A stretch of 38,265 nucleotides of DNA from the IMG/VR virus record IMGVR_UViG_3300017963_000472, positions 1 through 38,265 of that record; one strand, written 5' to 3'. The number at the start of each line of letters is the position of its first letter. Position 1 is the stretch's first letter. Source of the stretch: a virus. Shown here in pieces: positions 28,470 to 38,265 of this stretch. The notes under the pieces were generated by a model that saw only the letters and a program-made list of their open reading frames with translations, did not search any database and was not told where the DNA came from. The position numbers and the translations under genes were made by a program.

Positions 28470-31400
28470 TCGAAGTTACTCATAAATGAATCGCTCAATG
28501 GACGAACGAGGTTCTGCCCCGGCAGGGCGCGGGCCAGCTGGGTATCCAGCCCGCCCTTCATGCTGAGAATATCTACTAGATGCTCCGCAGAGGGGCCAGC
28601 CATGCTCAATCCAGGCATTTTACCCCACTTCGTGTAGTCTTCGGCAGAGTCATCCAGCAGCGTGACGTATGGCCCGTACAGACCACTACGGTCTACGCCG
28701 TGGCTAACCCAGTCCCCTACCGTCCAGTTATCTTTCCGGTCGTCATCCTGGTCGCCAAAAGCATCTTTCACTGCGTCGCGAACCATGTCTGCGGCGATCA
28801 TACCGGGGATGTACATACCCAGGCTAGCTATGGGGGCCACACGCCCATGCTCAACAGCTTCGCTCCAGGCACGCTTCATAATCCGCTCATAGAAACTATA
28901 CATGAAGCCTTTGAGGTGGAAGACCAGCATGAAGTGTGGATCACTGCCGTAAATCGGGCGCTGCGCTGAATCCGGACGCAAGATTGCTTCGTCTACGAAG
29001 CGGCGGATCGCGTTACGCACGCGGTCATCGCGCTCAAGCTCGCGCTTGCTAGCATTACGCCGCTGTTCTTCCGTCAAAATCTTGATGTTACCCTGCTGGT
29101 CCAGCTGAATATCTTCAGCCCGCGTACCCAGCTCATCCAGGTAACGCTTGCTATCACGGTCAAGGCCCTGCTTGTGACGTTTAAGGAAATTCTGAGCAGC
29201 ACCAGTCGCCATGACACGAGTCATGCGGGTAAACCCAGCGATACCAGTGATCTCAAACCACTTCTCGTTGATGTTCTTAGCAAATCCAGACATGTACGCG
29301 CCACCGTACTCGTAGCCAAGTGCTTCCTTCGCGATACTGTCTTCCACGATGCCCAGCGTCTCAGCCAGCAGGCGGGCATCAGTCTTACCACCTTCGCCTT
29401 TGAGCCGCTTCGACCAGCCCGCCAAGTCCTTAGTCATTTCACGGAAACCGACCATCGTGTCTTGCCAACTTCCGGAGCGAACCAGGATGCCGTTCGGATC
29501 GACCAGTGAGCTGAACAGGCTCATGCTGAGCAAGCGCAGGTTTTCATAGACCATGACGTAACTCATGCCCTTACGCAGTGCTGGGCTAATGTCGCCGCCC
29601 AGCGTGCCAAGCATAGCTTGGACGTACTGGTCAGCCATTTTATGCTCGGCTGCAGTCATGCCAGCAGCCTTAGCGCGTTTCAGCAGCATCTTAATCTTAG
29701 CGCCATCATCACTGAATCGGCGAGCAAATTCAGAACGCTTCACGGTCTGATCAATGTAGCTAATGAGCGTCTTATCCAGGTCACTAGACAAGAATTTCTC
29801 AAAGCCTTCAGCGTTCTTTAGGAAATCCAAAATACGAGTATCATGCGCACCCATATACGGAGTGTGGCTAGCAGCAGTGTAGTCCGCGATGTGCGGAGCA
29901 TCGCCCAGCCCTTTCGACTGCAAGATCGCGGCGTAGATCGCGCGAGCAATCTTCATTTTTTCGCCAGGAGTAACCAGCTGGTCACGCGGAATCGGCTTAC
30001 CCAGCGGGTCAGTCTTCTGCTGCATCGTAGCGACGCCACGCATACGCTCGACGTATTGGTTGGCGAACTCATCGCTCATCGTATCAGCGAGCATGCGCAT
30101 GAACACGCGAGGCTCTCTAAGAAGAGCCTCGGTGTCAAACACCCAAGGCCAGTACCCGGCCTCGTTACGACTGCGGTCCCCTAGTACAACTGTAGCTTCA
30201 GTAGCGTACTTCCGCATATCCTCCATCAAGGTCTTCAACTGCTCTTGAACAGCTTTGACCTCAGCATCATCTGACCACTTCCCACTAGCCATCGCGGTAG
30301 CAACTTTTTTCTTGAACGCATCGTCCTTGCCGCGCAAAATTCGACCAACACGGTTGTGGTACTCCGCAAGTTTAGCGTTCTTGGACTCAAACCAGCCTTC
30401 CTTGACGCCCTGCGAGCCGGGCGGGACATAGAAATCACGCGCCAGCTTGAGTAGCCACGGGTTTTTCGTCCCAGCCATGCGTCCGTAAGCAGACTGGAAG
30501 ACTTTCTCCATCGTAGGCGCGATGAACTCACCAAGTGCGCGGAACCCGGCTACGGCCCGCTGTAGGTTGTTATTCACGAGCTGGTTCGGTGAGCTGAACG
30601 TCGGCGAAGTGTTGCCTAGCTCTGCACGAACCAGGACTTCGTCGTTCTTGAGCGCGGCAAAGATCTGCTCAGCGCGTTCACCGTCGCTGACTACGCCAAG
30701 AATTTTCATAATGCGGGAACGCAACCGCTGGAACATCGTATTTGTCTTCGGGCCAAGCTGCAGCGCCCCGGACTCCCACAAGTGATAACCGTGGACAATG
30801 AGCGCTTCTGGGTCCTGAATAACCCGCTTCGCCGCCTGAGGATCACCGGCATCAAGGAGAGCGCGGCGAACGCGGTTCACCATAGCCTTCGTGCCAAACG
30901 CGCGAGCTACGGTCTTCCGCTCACCTGCGTTCAGCAAGTTGTTGTACGCATACGCGGTGGCAGCGGCGTTCATATCGTCGCCGTAGTTGCTTGCCATCAT
31001 GGCAATCAGCATGATCTCGCGGCCCAGCCGTTCATCAGAACGGTCTTGAACGTTTTCTTTGCGGAACATAGCCTTCGCCAGACGCTTGATTCGGTCAAGC
31101 TGTTCTTGACTTAGCCGTGCTTCGGGCGGCGGGTCGTTCTGCTCGACTACGTCAGCGACGGTATCACCCACAGCCTGCGTAGCATCAACAGGATCCATGA
31201 ACAGGTTGTCATAGAAGTCCTTGATGCTCTGCTCAGGCAAGAACCCAGCGTCTTTGAGTTCTTGGTACAGCGCTTTGAGATAGTTCGCCACGCCTTTGAA
31301 ATACTTACCGACGAAGCTGCGTGGAGCCTCGGACGACTCGAAGTAGCGAGAAGTCTGGTCTGCAAACCACTCTTCGAAGTCCATGAGATACTTGCGTTGC

Positions 31401-34400
31401 TCGGCGGGGAGGTCGTTGATCAACGTCCTGTCAAAAGCCATCGTCGAGACCAGCGAGTACGCCATTTTTGATGCGCGTACATCGCCACGCGAGCCAGTCT
31501 GCGCATCACGCCACTTCTCGAAGTCGGCCCAGATGCGATCTTTCGTGTCTTTCGAAGCATTAGCCCAGCGCTGTTTAAACACTTGGTGACCAACTTCGTG
31601 GGCCAAGACCGCAAACCGCTGCGTTGCACCTTTCAGCGTAGGACTAATATAGATGACCGTGTCACCTTCGATGGTAGTGAACGTAGAGCCAAGAATCCTG
31701 CCACGCAGAACTTTCTTCGCCCACTCCGGGTTCTCGACCATCTTGGCTTGCATCTCGTTCGGAGTAGCCATGCGCATAGGCGTGAGCTTCAGCTTCGCGG
31801 CCAAGTCAGCGAGCATCTGGTCAAGTTTCTGGCGAGGACCTTTTACGTTGTCGTACCATTTTTGATACGTATCTTTGCGCATTCCGCGCTTGAGTGGGTC
31901 GCCCTCAGTCAGATCTTGGTTCTTAAGGTCATCTACTTTCTGCTGCGCTTTCAGTTTACGCTCGACTTGTGCTTTCTTGGCACGAGCGAGGTTAAGCAGT
32001 GCTTTACGCAAACGCGTTACAGCTGCTGCGTGCCTGGAAGCTCGCTCTTCAGCCATGCGAGTTTTCGCAGCTTCCATAGCTTTCTGGGCGCGAGCTTCTT
32101 CTGCTTTGATTTCCTTGAGCAGCGCTTCACGCTGTTTTTCCTGCTGCTTAGCCTGCTCTTGAGCCAGCTTCCCAGACTTGCGCAGCGGTATTGCCGCATG
32201 CGTAAACAGCTCCAGCTGTTTCGGCGGGACTTTAATGTCCATCGTAGACAAGACGCCATGCTCTTCTTTGAGCCGCTGGCGCTCCGCTTTCATCACCTTC
32301 TCATGCGGGGTAGTCTTGCCTTTGTTCATCGTCCGGTTGCTGCGCTCAATGATCGCGGCTTTCTTCTGTCGCAGCATCTTGATCAAGCGCTGTTTACGCG
32401 CACCGCGCCACTTAGCACTTTTGAGCGGCTTCACCTTCGTACCGGGTACAGCAAAGATCTGCTTCGTATCCTGGATTATTCCAGCCGCGACGAGATCCTT
32501 GGCTAGCTGTGGATCCCAGACCAGACGTCCATCGGGTGCGACATTGGCGTTCAGCAGGCGTTTCCCTGCTTTGTTGATTGCAGCTACCTGCTCGCGGCCT
32601 TTACTGCGGATCTGCTCACCAGTTGGCTCGGCTTCGAACTTTTCGCCTTGCCGCTCTTCCATGACAACTTGCGTTTCACGGCCACGCGCATCTCGGCGAA
32701 TAGGCTGAACCTTTGCCTGCTCAACGACGCCATGTTCAATACCTCTGCCCTGGATTTCATCCATGTCGGCACGGTCGCGGGTGAGATCCTGATCTACTTC
32801 ACGTTGTTGCAACTCAGTCCGCTGCGACGGAGCAGGTACAGCCTCGCCACGAGTCATGGCTTCGCGAGCTTGGCCCCAAGTGATTTGCTTCTTACCCTGC
32901 TGGTATAGCACGGTGGTAGCGGGAACCGTATCTGGGTTGATCGTAGCTGCTCCGTTCTCAGCCAGCGAAGCAAGCCCCGCAGTAAACCACTCACCTACAC
33001 GTGCAGCCAACGGTTTATCGCCTTGTTGTTGCTGCGCCGCGTTCATTTTCGGCTGCATAGCCAGCGTCAGGCTCATCGCGTTGAGAACCTTGTCGTTGGG
33101 CAAGCGAATATCCTTATTCTCGGTAAACCCTTGGTTAAAGTTATCTGTGTTGTAGGACCTGATAATCTTTCGCAGGTTACGTTCTTTGTTCAGCTCTGTA
33201 CGATCAGTAATCGGCTTACCTTCGCGATCCTTGATCTCGCCGTATGAGCGGCTAAGCTCTTCAGTCGCGAGGCCCAAGTCTCCAGGCACGGCACCAAGCG
33301 CACCACGCCCAGTACCGGTCTCAGTATCAGGCCCCTGGATAACGCGGAACCGGCTCAGGTAGTCACGAGCCTGCTGGCCTTTTTGGATTTTCCACTTCTG
33401 GGTGCTGCGGCTTGCACTGATAACTTGCGCTTGGCGCGTAATGTAGTCACGCTGCGCTTGTGGGTCACCAGGATAGCGGCGCTGCGCTTCTTCCTGAACT
33501 ACTTCACTGTAATCGCGGCCAATAAAACCTTCACCCGCCTTGTCCAAAGCCCGCGTGTACGGAGCACTGCCTTCCTGGTACGGAAGCTCGCGCAGCACTT
33601 CGCCACGGCTGTCGCGGGTGACTTTCTCATACTGGATGTTCGGCTGAAGTTGCCCAGAACGCATACCTTCCATGCGCTCTGCAGCCATCTGCTGCACGGC
33701 ACCTTCGTCATCAATAGCCCCGAAACGCGTCGGTGTGAGGGCTTCTTCGCCTTGCTGGCCAAACTGCTGATCGTCGATATACGCTAGGAAATCTTCGTAC
33801 TCAGCAGGAGTTTCGCCGAAGACTTCTGATTCGATATCCCGCATTGTGAAACCAGCAGGGTCATCATCAATTTCCATGTTACGGAGAGAGTCAGAAAACT
33901 CCGCTCGGCGCTGTTGCATGAACTCCGCAGCACGCTCTGGTGTAATGTCAGCGGCCTGCTCCCAAGGAGCTACGGGGCGGGCTTGTCCGTCTGCTCCGAC
34001 AACGAAGTCCGTGTCTTGTCCAGTGGTGAGAGCGCCAGGATCAGCGGGTTCAGCGAGATTCGGACTAAGGACTCGACCCACGCCGCCCACAACTCCGCCT
34101 CCGACTGCGCCCATCGCAAAGGCGTCCACAAGTTCTTGCACTCCTTCGGCACCTAGCACCTCCCGGTTCTTGTCAGCCACGGCCATGACGCTGCGCTGAA
34201 TAAGCTGCTGCGCCGCCTCAGTAGTACCTTCAGACAGAGCCTGCTTACCAGCCTCGCTGGCGAGGGTCTTTTTGATTTGGTCACCCGCAGCTTTGCCAAG
34301 CCCATAGCGGCCCATGATGCCGAGGACAGGGATAGCCTCCAGGCGACCGGCGACTTCGCCGCCAGCCAGTGCAAGCACTGCACGCTCGCGTTGGCTCAGC

Positions 34401-35041
34401 TCACGCCCGAAAATACTTTCTGCTTTGAACTCCGGATCTAAAAGCTGAGAACCCAGCTGGCCTTGCTCTAGTGCAGCACCAGTCTGCAACGCGCCAACTT
34501 TTGCGCCTGACTGCGCTCCTTGGGCTGCAAGATTCTGACGAGTAGCGGCGAGACCGCGTTTCTTCAGCTGCTTCGCAGTGTAGTTTCTAAGTAGTCGCTG
34601 ACCCAGCTGTCGTCCGACTACTGCACCCGCGCCGCCACCTGTGATTACTGCTGCGAGGCTGGGGGCCATTTGGCCAAGCGCACCTGCCGCGAACGACAAG
34701 GCATCGCTGACTGAATCTACATCTTTGAGGCTGCTGATCTCAGGAGCATACTGTTGCGCACCTTCAGCGTAAAGCTGCGCCCGCTCAGCTGAATCCATCG
34801 CACCCTGCTCGTCACCGACCAGTGCTTTTGTAACCGCCGCTGCGCCGTGATATGACTCGCCTATTCCAGCAAACCCAGTTTCCAAGCCGCGCGAAAAGCT
34901 CGACATATCGTCGATCTTAGCCTGCTCGGCTTGACGCTGGCGGGCCTGTTCTTGCTCTACGGTGTAGGCGTTAGACTTCGTCAGCGCGGTCTGAACCGGG
35001 GCGGGCTGGTCCAGGTAAGTTTTGCGCGGCGGGTTCGCCAT
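28466..35041 (-). CDS. giant internal virion / polyvalent protein with zincin motif
   Basis: A 2191-residue protein starting three bases after the upstream stop. Near the N-terminus is a Gly/Ala-rich hydrophobic run (GALGQMAPSLAAVITGGGAG), with a second such run near residue ~310 (GAVGGGVVGGVGRV), as in DNA-ejection proteins that enter the envelope. A long charged coiled coil covers ~870-1080. At ~1148 lies RFAVLAHEVGHQVF, an HExxH zincin active-site motif. The C-terminal third is helical and ends with a region like those of polyvalent phage proteins (ALPGQN). It is probably packaged and ejected with the DNA, with a peptidase domain acting in the virion or host. Size fits the giant virion proteins of larger podoviruses. 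Confidence 0.82.
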   Translation of the reverse strand: MANPPRKTYLDQPAPVQTALTKSNAYTVEQEQARQRQAEQAKIDDMSSFSRGLETGFAGIGESYHGAAAVTKALVGDEQGAMDSAERAQLYAEGAQQYAPEISSLKDVDSVSDALSFAAGALGQMAPSLAAVITGGGAGAVVGRQLGQRLLRNYTAKQLKKRGLAATRQNLAAQGAQSGAKVGALQTGAALEQGQLGSQLLDPEFKAESIFGRELSQRERAVLALAGGEVAGRLEAIPVLGIMGRYGLGKAAGDQIKKTLASEAGKQALSEGTTEAAQQLIQRSVMAVADKNREVLGAEGVQELVDAFAMGAVGGGVVGGVGRVLSPNLAEPADPGALTTGQDTDFVVGADGQARPVAPWEQAADITPERAAEFMQQRRAEFSDSLRNMEIDDDPAGFTMRDIESEVFGETPAEYEDFLAYIDDQQFGQQGEEALTPTRFGAIDDEGAVQQMAAERMEGMRSGQLQPNIQYEKVTRDSRGEVLRELPYQEGSAPYTRALDKAGEGFIGRDYSEVVQEEAQRRYPGDPQAQRDYITRQAQVISASRSTQKWKIQKGQQARDYLSRFRVIQGPDTETGTGRGALGAVPGDLGLATEELSRSYGEIKDREGKPITDRTELNKERNLRKIIRSYNTDNFNQGFTENKDIRLPNDKVLNAMSLTLAMQPKMNAAQQQQGDKPLAARVGEWFTAGLASLAENGAATINPDTVPATTVLYQQGKKQITWGQAREAMTRGEAVPAPSQRTELQQREVDQDLTRDRADMDEIQGRGIEHGVVEQAKVQPIRRDARGRETQVVMEERQGEKFEAEPTGEQIRSKGREQVAAINKAGKRLLNANVAPDGRLVWDPQLAKDLVAAGIIQDTKQIFAVPGTKVKPLKSAKWRGARKQRLIKMLRQKKAAIIERSNRTMNKGKTTPHEKVMKAERQRLKEEHGVLSTMDIKVPPKQLELFTHAAIPLRKSGKLAQEQAKQQEKQREALLKEIKAEEARAQKAMEAAKTRMAEERASRHAAAVTRLRKALLNLARAKKAQVERKLKAQQKVDDLKNQDLTEGDPLKRGMRKDTYQKWYDNVKGPRQKLDQMLADLAAKLKLTPMRMATPNEMQAKMVENPEWAKKVLRGRILGSTFTTIEGDTVIYISPTLKGATQRFAVLAHEVGHQVFKQRWANASKDTKDRIWADFEKWRDAQTGSRGDVRASKMAYSLVSTMAFDRTLINDLPAEQRKYLMDFEEWFADQTSRYFESSEAPRSFVGKYFKGVANYLKALYQELKDAGFLPEQSIKDFYDNLFMDPVDATQAVGDTVADVVEQNDPPPEARLSQEQLDRIKRLAKAMFRKENVQDRSDERLGREIMLIAMMASNYGDDMNAAATAYAYNNLLNAGERKTVARAFGTKAMVNRVRRALLDAGDPQAAKRVIQDPEALIVHGYHLWESGALQLGPKTNTMFQRLRSRIMKILGVVSDGERAEQIFAALKNDEVLVRAELGNTSPTFSSPNQLVNNNLQRAVAGFRALGEFIAPTMEKVFQSAYGRMAGTKNPWLLKLARDFYVPPGSQGVKEGWFESKNAKLAEYHNRVGRILRGKDDAFKKKVATAMASGKWSDDAEVKAVQEQLKTLMEDMRKYATEATVVLGDRSRNEAGYWPWVFDTEALLREPRVFMRMLADTMSDEFANQYVERMRGVATMQQKTDPLGKPIPRDQLVTPGEKMKIARAIYAAILQSKGLGDAPHIADYTAASHTPYMGAHDTRILDFLKNAEGFEKFLSSDLDKTLISYIDQTVKRSEFARRFSDDGAKIKMLLKRAKAAGMTAAEHKMADQYVQAMLGTLGGDISPALRKGMSYVMVYENLRLLSMSLFSSLVDPNGILVRSGSWQDTMVGFREMTKDLAGWSKRLKGEGGKTDARLLAETLGIVEDSIAKEALGYEYGGAYMSGFAKNINEKWFEITGIAGFTRMTRVMATGAAQNFLKRHKQGLDRDSKRYLDELGTRAEDIQLDQQGNIKILTEEQRRNASKRELERDDRVRNAIRRFVDEAILRPDSAQRPIYGSDPHFMLVFHLKGFMYSFYERIMKRAWSEAVEHGRVAPIASLGMYIPGMIAADMVRDAVKDAFGDQDDDRKDNWTVGDWVSHGVDRSGLYGPYVTLLDDSAEDYTKWGKMPGLSMAGPSAEHLVDILSMKGGLDTQLARALPGQNLVRPLSDSFMSNFE

Positions 35042-35044
35042 TAC

Positions 35045-36238
35045 TTATCGTCTCCCGAAGAGGCTCTGAATCTGCGCAATCTCGTTTCTGTTAAGGTCGT
35101 ATTTTTCCAAGTTACGCGGGTCTTTAGCAGCATTGATTAGAATTGTTTCCAACTGCTGCGAAGACTCGGGCATGATGCCATCCTTGCGGAAAATGCCACC
35201 TATTGCTCTTGCCAAGATTGGGAACATTGAATCTCTTACAGACTGGTCATACTGAGCAGCTTCGCCGAACTGATCAAGCAAGTTCAGCACACGCATTTGG
35301 GTGCCAGTGTCAGCTTCTTCTACACCGCTGTTGATTAGATAGCTCAAATCACGCTGGCGTTGCGCAAACTGCTCTTGTGGATCTTCGAAACGAGCAGACC
35401 GCTGTTCCAACATCTGGTTCATATTTTCCAGGTTCTGCTGACGCTGCACATCGCCACGTTCAATTCCGTATTTTTCAGCTTCGAAACGTTGTTGTGCGCG
35501 AGACTTAGCCAGCTCAGCAGCAGTTTGCCCGGTAGCTACGCGCTCTTGCGAACGATCCCGCCCAGCAGCTCCGTAGAACACAGTATCCTGCCCGCGCTGG
35601 CGTACTGCTTCAACAAGGTCAGCGTTACGCGTATCCTGATATAGCTTCGACCGTGCAAGTCCTTGCAAGCGCGGATCTGCTTCAGCAATTGCGGCAAACT
35701 GATCTGGGTCGAACGATTTCTGCCAACCACGCTTTGTACTGACAGTCTGGGTAGCCTGTTTACGAGCATTGCGCAGCGCAAGATCTTGCGCCCAGCGGCT
35801 AGGCTGGTACTGGAATCCACGGTTGATATCTTCACGCGGAATAGCGTTAGCTTCGCGGAATCGCGCAAGTCGCTCCTGGAACGTACCAGCGTAAGGGTTC
35901 GCAGCATTACGCATGGCTTCGGCAGCAGTTACCGGCCCGCCCCGGCCAGTGAACGTATTCCCGCTGCGGCGAAGCCCAGTCCCACGAGTGCCAGTAATGC
36001 TGGGGAGCGCACCAGCTGCTGGCGCAGCGGCAGTCGCAGCTCGCTCAGCCGCTCGTTTTGCCGCCTGCTCTGCAGCTTTTTTACGCTGCGCGGTACGAGC
36101 AAGGCCAGCACGAACTCGGGGGGCTTGCTGACTTCTAGGTGCCTGCAGCTGATTCTGAGCAGGCTCATCTTCGTAGCGCTTCTGCATATTCCGCGCTTTA
36201 CGAAGTTCCTGGCGAGTTGTTGCGCTGTTGTAGGCCAT
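35045..36238 (-). CDS. basic Gln/Arg/Ala-rich virion protein
   Basis: The start is at 36238 (MAYNSATTRQELRKARNM) behind AAGGAGCCAAGG; the frame extends to 36307 but those codons lie inside the upstream gene. The 397-residue protein is rich in Arg, Gln and Ala, with a strongly basic N-terminal half (RKKAAEQAAKRAAERAATAA) and a helical C-terminus. Between the tail-type protein and the giant ejection protein, it is most likely an internal virion protein ejected with the DNA. No enzyme motif. Confidence 0.75.
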   Translation of the reverse strand: MAYNSATTRQELRKARNMQKRYEDEPAQNQLQAPRSQQAPRVRAGLARTAQRKKAAEQAAKRAAERAATAAAPAAGALPSITGTRGTGLRRSGNTFTGRGGPVTAAEAMRNAANPYAGTFQERLARFREANAIPREDINRGFQYQPSRWAQDLALRNARKQATQTVSTKRGWQKSFDPDQFAAIAEADPRLQGLARSKLYQDTRNADLVEAVRQRGQDTVFYGAAGRDRSQERVATGQTAAELAKSRAQQRFEAEKYGIERGDVQRQQNLENMNQMLEQRSARFEDPQEQFAQRQRDLSYLINSGVEEADTGTQMRVLNLLDQFGEAAQYDQSVRDSMFPILARAIGGIFRKDGIMPESSQQLETILINAAKDPRNLEKYDLNRNEIAQIQSLFGRR

Positions 36239-36248
36239 CCTTGGCTCC

Positions 36249-38141
36249 TTACAAACTTGTCGTAGTACTGTCCTGACCCGCGATGCTCGCGCCCAGGTTG
36301 ATTGCATCCAGAGCCGACGCAGTCAGCTGCGCAGATGCAGTTGCGCCAGCCTGCAGAGCCTCTTGGTACAGAGTCAGCAAGTCCTTCGCGCGGGTAATGT
36401 TAATGTCTGCTTCTTTGAGGCGCAGATCCGCTTGAGCGCTAGCTGTACGAACTTTGGTCTCCAGGATAGCACGTTCAGCTTCACTCCGAGAGACTTCGCC
36501 GGTCACAGACGCGCGGTACGCGTCGATCTCAGCGCCAAATGCCTGAACCTGAGTCCCAACTCGGGAACCTTCGGCTTCTACCAGTGCCCGGAATGCAGAT
36601 ACTTGGCCCTGGAATTCTTCCACACGGGCGCGGTTAAGATCTACGTCAGCTCGCACGCGAGTTGACTCAGCATCTACCAGAGCGCGGTAACCGTTGACTT
36701 CTGAGCTGTATGCGTTGGCAGACGACTCATAAAGCCGTACCTTGGCCAGCTCCCCGTTAATCTGCTGAGCATAACCTTCATACTCAGATGCCTTAGCATT
36801 AACACGCGCGGTGAACGCATCGACTTGAGCGCGGAAAGCGTCGATGGCTACGCGTTGTACATCTGCTTCGACTCGCGCAGCTTCCATCTCAGTACGATAT
36901 ACGCTGGCGATGGTTTCAACTGCTTCAATAGAAGTCTTGTATGCCTCAAGATCCTGGGTGTTCAACGCAGCGATAGCCTGCTGGCCTTCGATCTGTGCGC
37001 GAAAAACTTCAATCTTAGCCAGCTCGGCTTCGATCTGGGTCTTGAATACATCGGCATAAACCCGGTAAGCCTGGACCTTAGCGTTATACGCATTGACTTT
37101 AGAATTGTATACCTGAACACCTGCATCAACGAGCGCAGTCTGCACCTGCAACAGTCGCTGATACATGTTGTTCGTGTAGTTCATCAACTGACCTTCGAGT
37201 GAAATCGAATTCTGGATGACAAACTTCAGGTGTTCATAAGCACGCTGTACCTGCTCAATGGTCTTATCCCGGCCCATCGTAATCGACTTTTCAACGCTTT
37301 CGCGTTCGGCCTGCTTTAGGCGAGTTGCTAGCGCACCCGGTGGCAGCTCGAAGCCACGAGCGGCGAATTCATTAAGCGCGGTGCCAGACTGGCGGTTGTA
37401 CTCTTTTAACTCGCGCTCTCGCTCACGCTCCCATATCTGGTCGATGATGTCTTCGGGTAAACCTCCATCTCCGTTCTGGAGCGTATTGAGCAGGCTTGTC
37501 TGCACTTGCTGCAGCAGCGTTGAATCGTACAACGACTCACTAAACGTGATCGTTGGTTCAAAAATACTGCCCGGCTCATCAGGCTCAATAGCAGAGAAAC
37601 CCGGCAAGTCGATAGCCGGGGCATCAGGGATATTTAGCGAGCGAAGCGTCGGGGCTTCTGGAATCGTCGTAACTGGCGCATCAGGAATCGTCGGCGACGT
37701 AAACGTAGGTACGTCGCTCGGGGCTTGGTCTGTAATCGGCGTAGGTGCTGCCGGGATTGTAATCGTTGGATACGCAGCCAGAAATTCCGGCGTAGTAGGA
37801 ATCTCAATCTGAGAGATTGCCGACAGGGTGGGCGCAACCGGTGCGTCTGGCAAATTTAGATCCAAATCATCTGGAGCGCTAGGCGCAGGGCCGATAGTAG
37901 GCTGACCAAGCGTTGCTGCTGGGAATTCAACAGTCAGCTCAGAAGTTGGGATTTCCAGTTCAGCGGGGTCGATTGCGTCGGTAAGGGCATTTAGGTACGT
38001 AATCGTGTATCCATACGCGTTGTTGCCGAACGCAGTCATGGAATTCCAGCCGTTACTAACGAGGTTACACGCTGGGACACTCGCGCACGCGTCCGAAATC
38101 GGTACTGGTTGGAATTCAGAAGGGTATCCAATAACGCCCAT
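36249..38141 (-). CDS. large helical virion structural protein
   Basis: A 630-residue protein starting directly after the preceding stop (GGAG upstream). Residues ~60-200 are Pro/Thr/Ile-rich with spaced 'PDAP' and 'IP.AP' units (IPDAPVTTIPEAPTLRSLNI). Residues ~215-600 are almost all alpha helix with a repeated heptad-like pattern (AYRVYADVFKTQIEAELAKI, AYSSEVNGYRALVDAESTRV). This Pro-rich plus long-helix architecture is seen in tail or neck proteins of podovirus-like phages. No catalytic motif. A tail-tube or ejection role is inferred. Confidence 0.78.
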   Translation of the reverse strand: MGVIGYPSEFQPVPISDACASVPACNLVSNGWNSMTAFGNNAYGYTITYLNALTDAIDPAELEIPTSELTVEFPAATLGQPTIGPAPSAPDDLDLNLPDAPVAPTLSAISQIEIPTTPEFLAAYPTITIPAAPTPITDQAPSDVPTFTSPTIPDAPVTTIPEAPTLRSLNIPDAPAIDLPGFSAIEPDEPGSIFEPTITFSESLYDSTLLQQVQTSLLNTLQNGDGGLPEDIIDQIWERERERELKEYNRQSGTALNEFAARGFELPPGALATRLKQAERESVEKSITMGRDKTIEQVQRAYEHLKFVIQNSISLEGQLMNYTNNMYQRLLQVQTALVDAGVQVYNSKVNAYNAKVQAYRVYADVFKTQIEAELAKIEVFRAQIEGQQAIAALNTQDLEAYKTSIEAVETIASVYRTEMEAARVEADVQRVAIDAFRAQVDAFTARVNAKASEYEGYAQQINGELAKVRLYESSANAYSSEVNGYRALVDAESTRVRADVDLNRARVEEFQGQVSAFRALVEAEGSRVGTQVQAFGAEIDAYRASVTGEVSRSEAERAILETKVRTASAQADLRLKEADINITRAKDLLTLYQEALQAGATASAQLTASALDAINLGASIAGQDSTTTSL

Positions 38142-38265
38142 TTAGACTCTCCTTGTCAGTACAACGGGCAAGAACTCAATCTGCTCTAGCTCCACTTCTT
38201 CACCAGCTCGGTTCACCAGCTCAAACTGCCAGTACCGGGAAACTACGCCTTTACCGAGTTTTGCC
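38142..38265 (-). CDS. C-terminus of a virion protein (partial)
   Basis: The last 40 codons of a gene beginning beyond the window: VVSRYWQFELVNRAGEEVEL, then a short strand and LPVVLTRRV before the stop. The RYWxFxxxNxxG...LPVxLxRR ending is typical of a conserved structural protein just upstream of helical tail proteins in podovirus-like gene orders. Its start and size are unknown. Confidence 0.65.
   Translation of the reverse strand, partial: AKLGKGVVSRYWQFELVNRAGEEVELEQIEFLPVVLTRRV

Noticed and set aside
27733-28485. 250-residue plus-strand frame
   Set aside because: Antisense to the fibre-like gene and its small neighbour, with Arg/Ser-rich shadow composition and no ribosome-binding site.
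31583-32506. 307-residue plus-strand frame
   Set aside because: It lies wholly antisense to the 2191-residue virion gene and has a Phe/Arg/Leu shadow composition without motifs.
35663-36265. 200-residue plus-strand frame
   Set aside because: Antisense to the basic Gln-rich virion gene; Ser/Arg/Cys-rich shadow composition.

Overview
The window is part of a tailed dsDNA bacteriophage genome, probably of a Gram-negative host. The evidence is tight head-to-tail packing with ATGA/TAATG start-stop overlaps, rIIA/rIIB homologues, a phage family A DNA polymerase, and a block of very large virion proteins on the opposite strand. No tRNA, CRISPR array, insertion sequence, integrase or repressor is visible. 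The virion set (2191-, 420- and 630-residue proteins) resembles the DNA-ejection/tail modules of larger podovirus-like phages; that placement is inference.

Layout. Positions 1-27009 are read on the plus strand (early and middle genes); 26926-38265 are read on the minus strand (late virion genes). The two blocks converge and slightly overlap near 27 kb. On the plus strand: (i) 1-2398, the end of a PAPS-reductase-like gene and a first cluster of small coiled-coil or Cys-cluster genes; (ii) 2393-2686, a hammerhead ribozyme followed by a highly structured RNA leading into a 673-residue gene with a YfaP/DUF2135-like domain; (iii) 4708-8639, small conserved genes, a second structured RNA region, a Cas4/RecB-like nuclease, two HTH proteins and an SNF2-type helicase; (iv) 8636-13095, a second and larger cluster of coiled-coil/Cys-cluster genes sharing near-identical DNA segments with the first; (v) 13097-16844, DNA polymerase and replication-associated genes; (vi) 17086-24922, a PD-(D/E)XK nuclease, a GP88-family protein, rIIA, rIIB, a DEDD exonuclease, a MazG-like protein, a DUF3310 protein and many small unknowns; (vii) 24923-27009, an unusual 608-residue protein and two tiny genes.

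The minus-strand block, in transcription order, holds the end of a virion protein, a 630-residue helical protein, a 420-residue basic/Gln-rich protein, a 2191-residue internal virion or polyvalent protein with an HExxH zincin motif, a 68-residue protein, a fibre-like protein and a small PD-(D/E)XK protein.

The most notable points are a complete type I hammerhead ribozyme at 2393-2451 whose 5' strand overlaps a stop codon, the multi-hairpin RNA that it would release, and two gene clusters built by shuffling a small set of DNA modules joined at a recurring stop/start junction. Functional names rest on motif recognition by eye; no database search was run.
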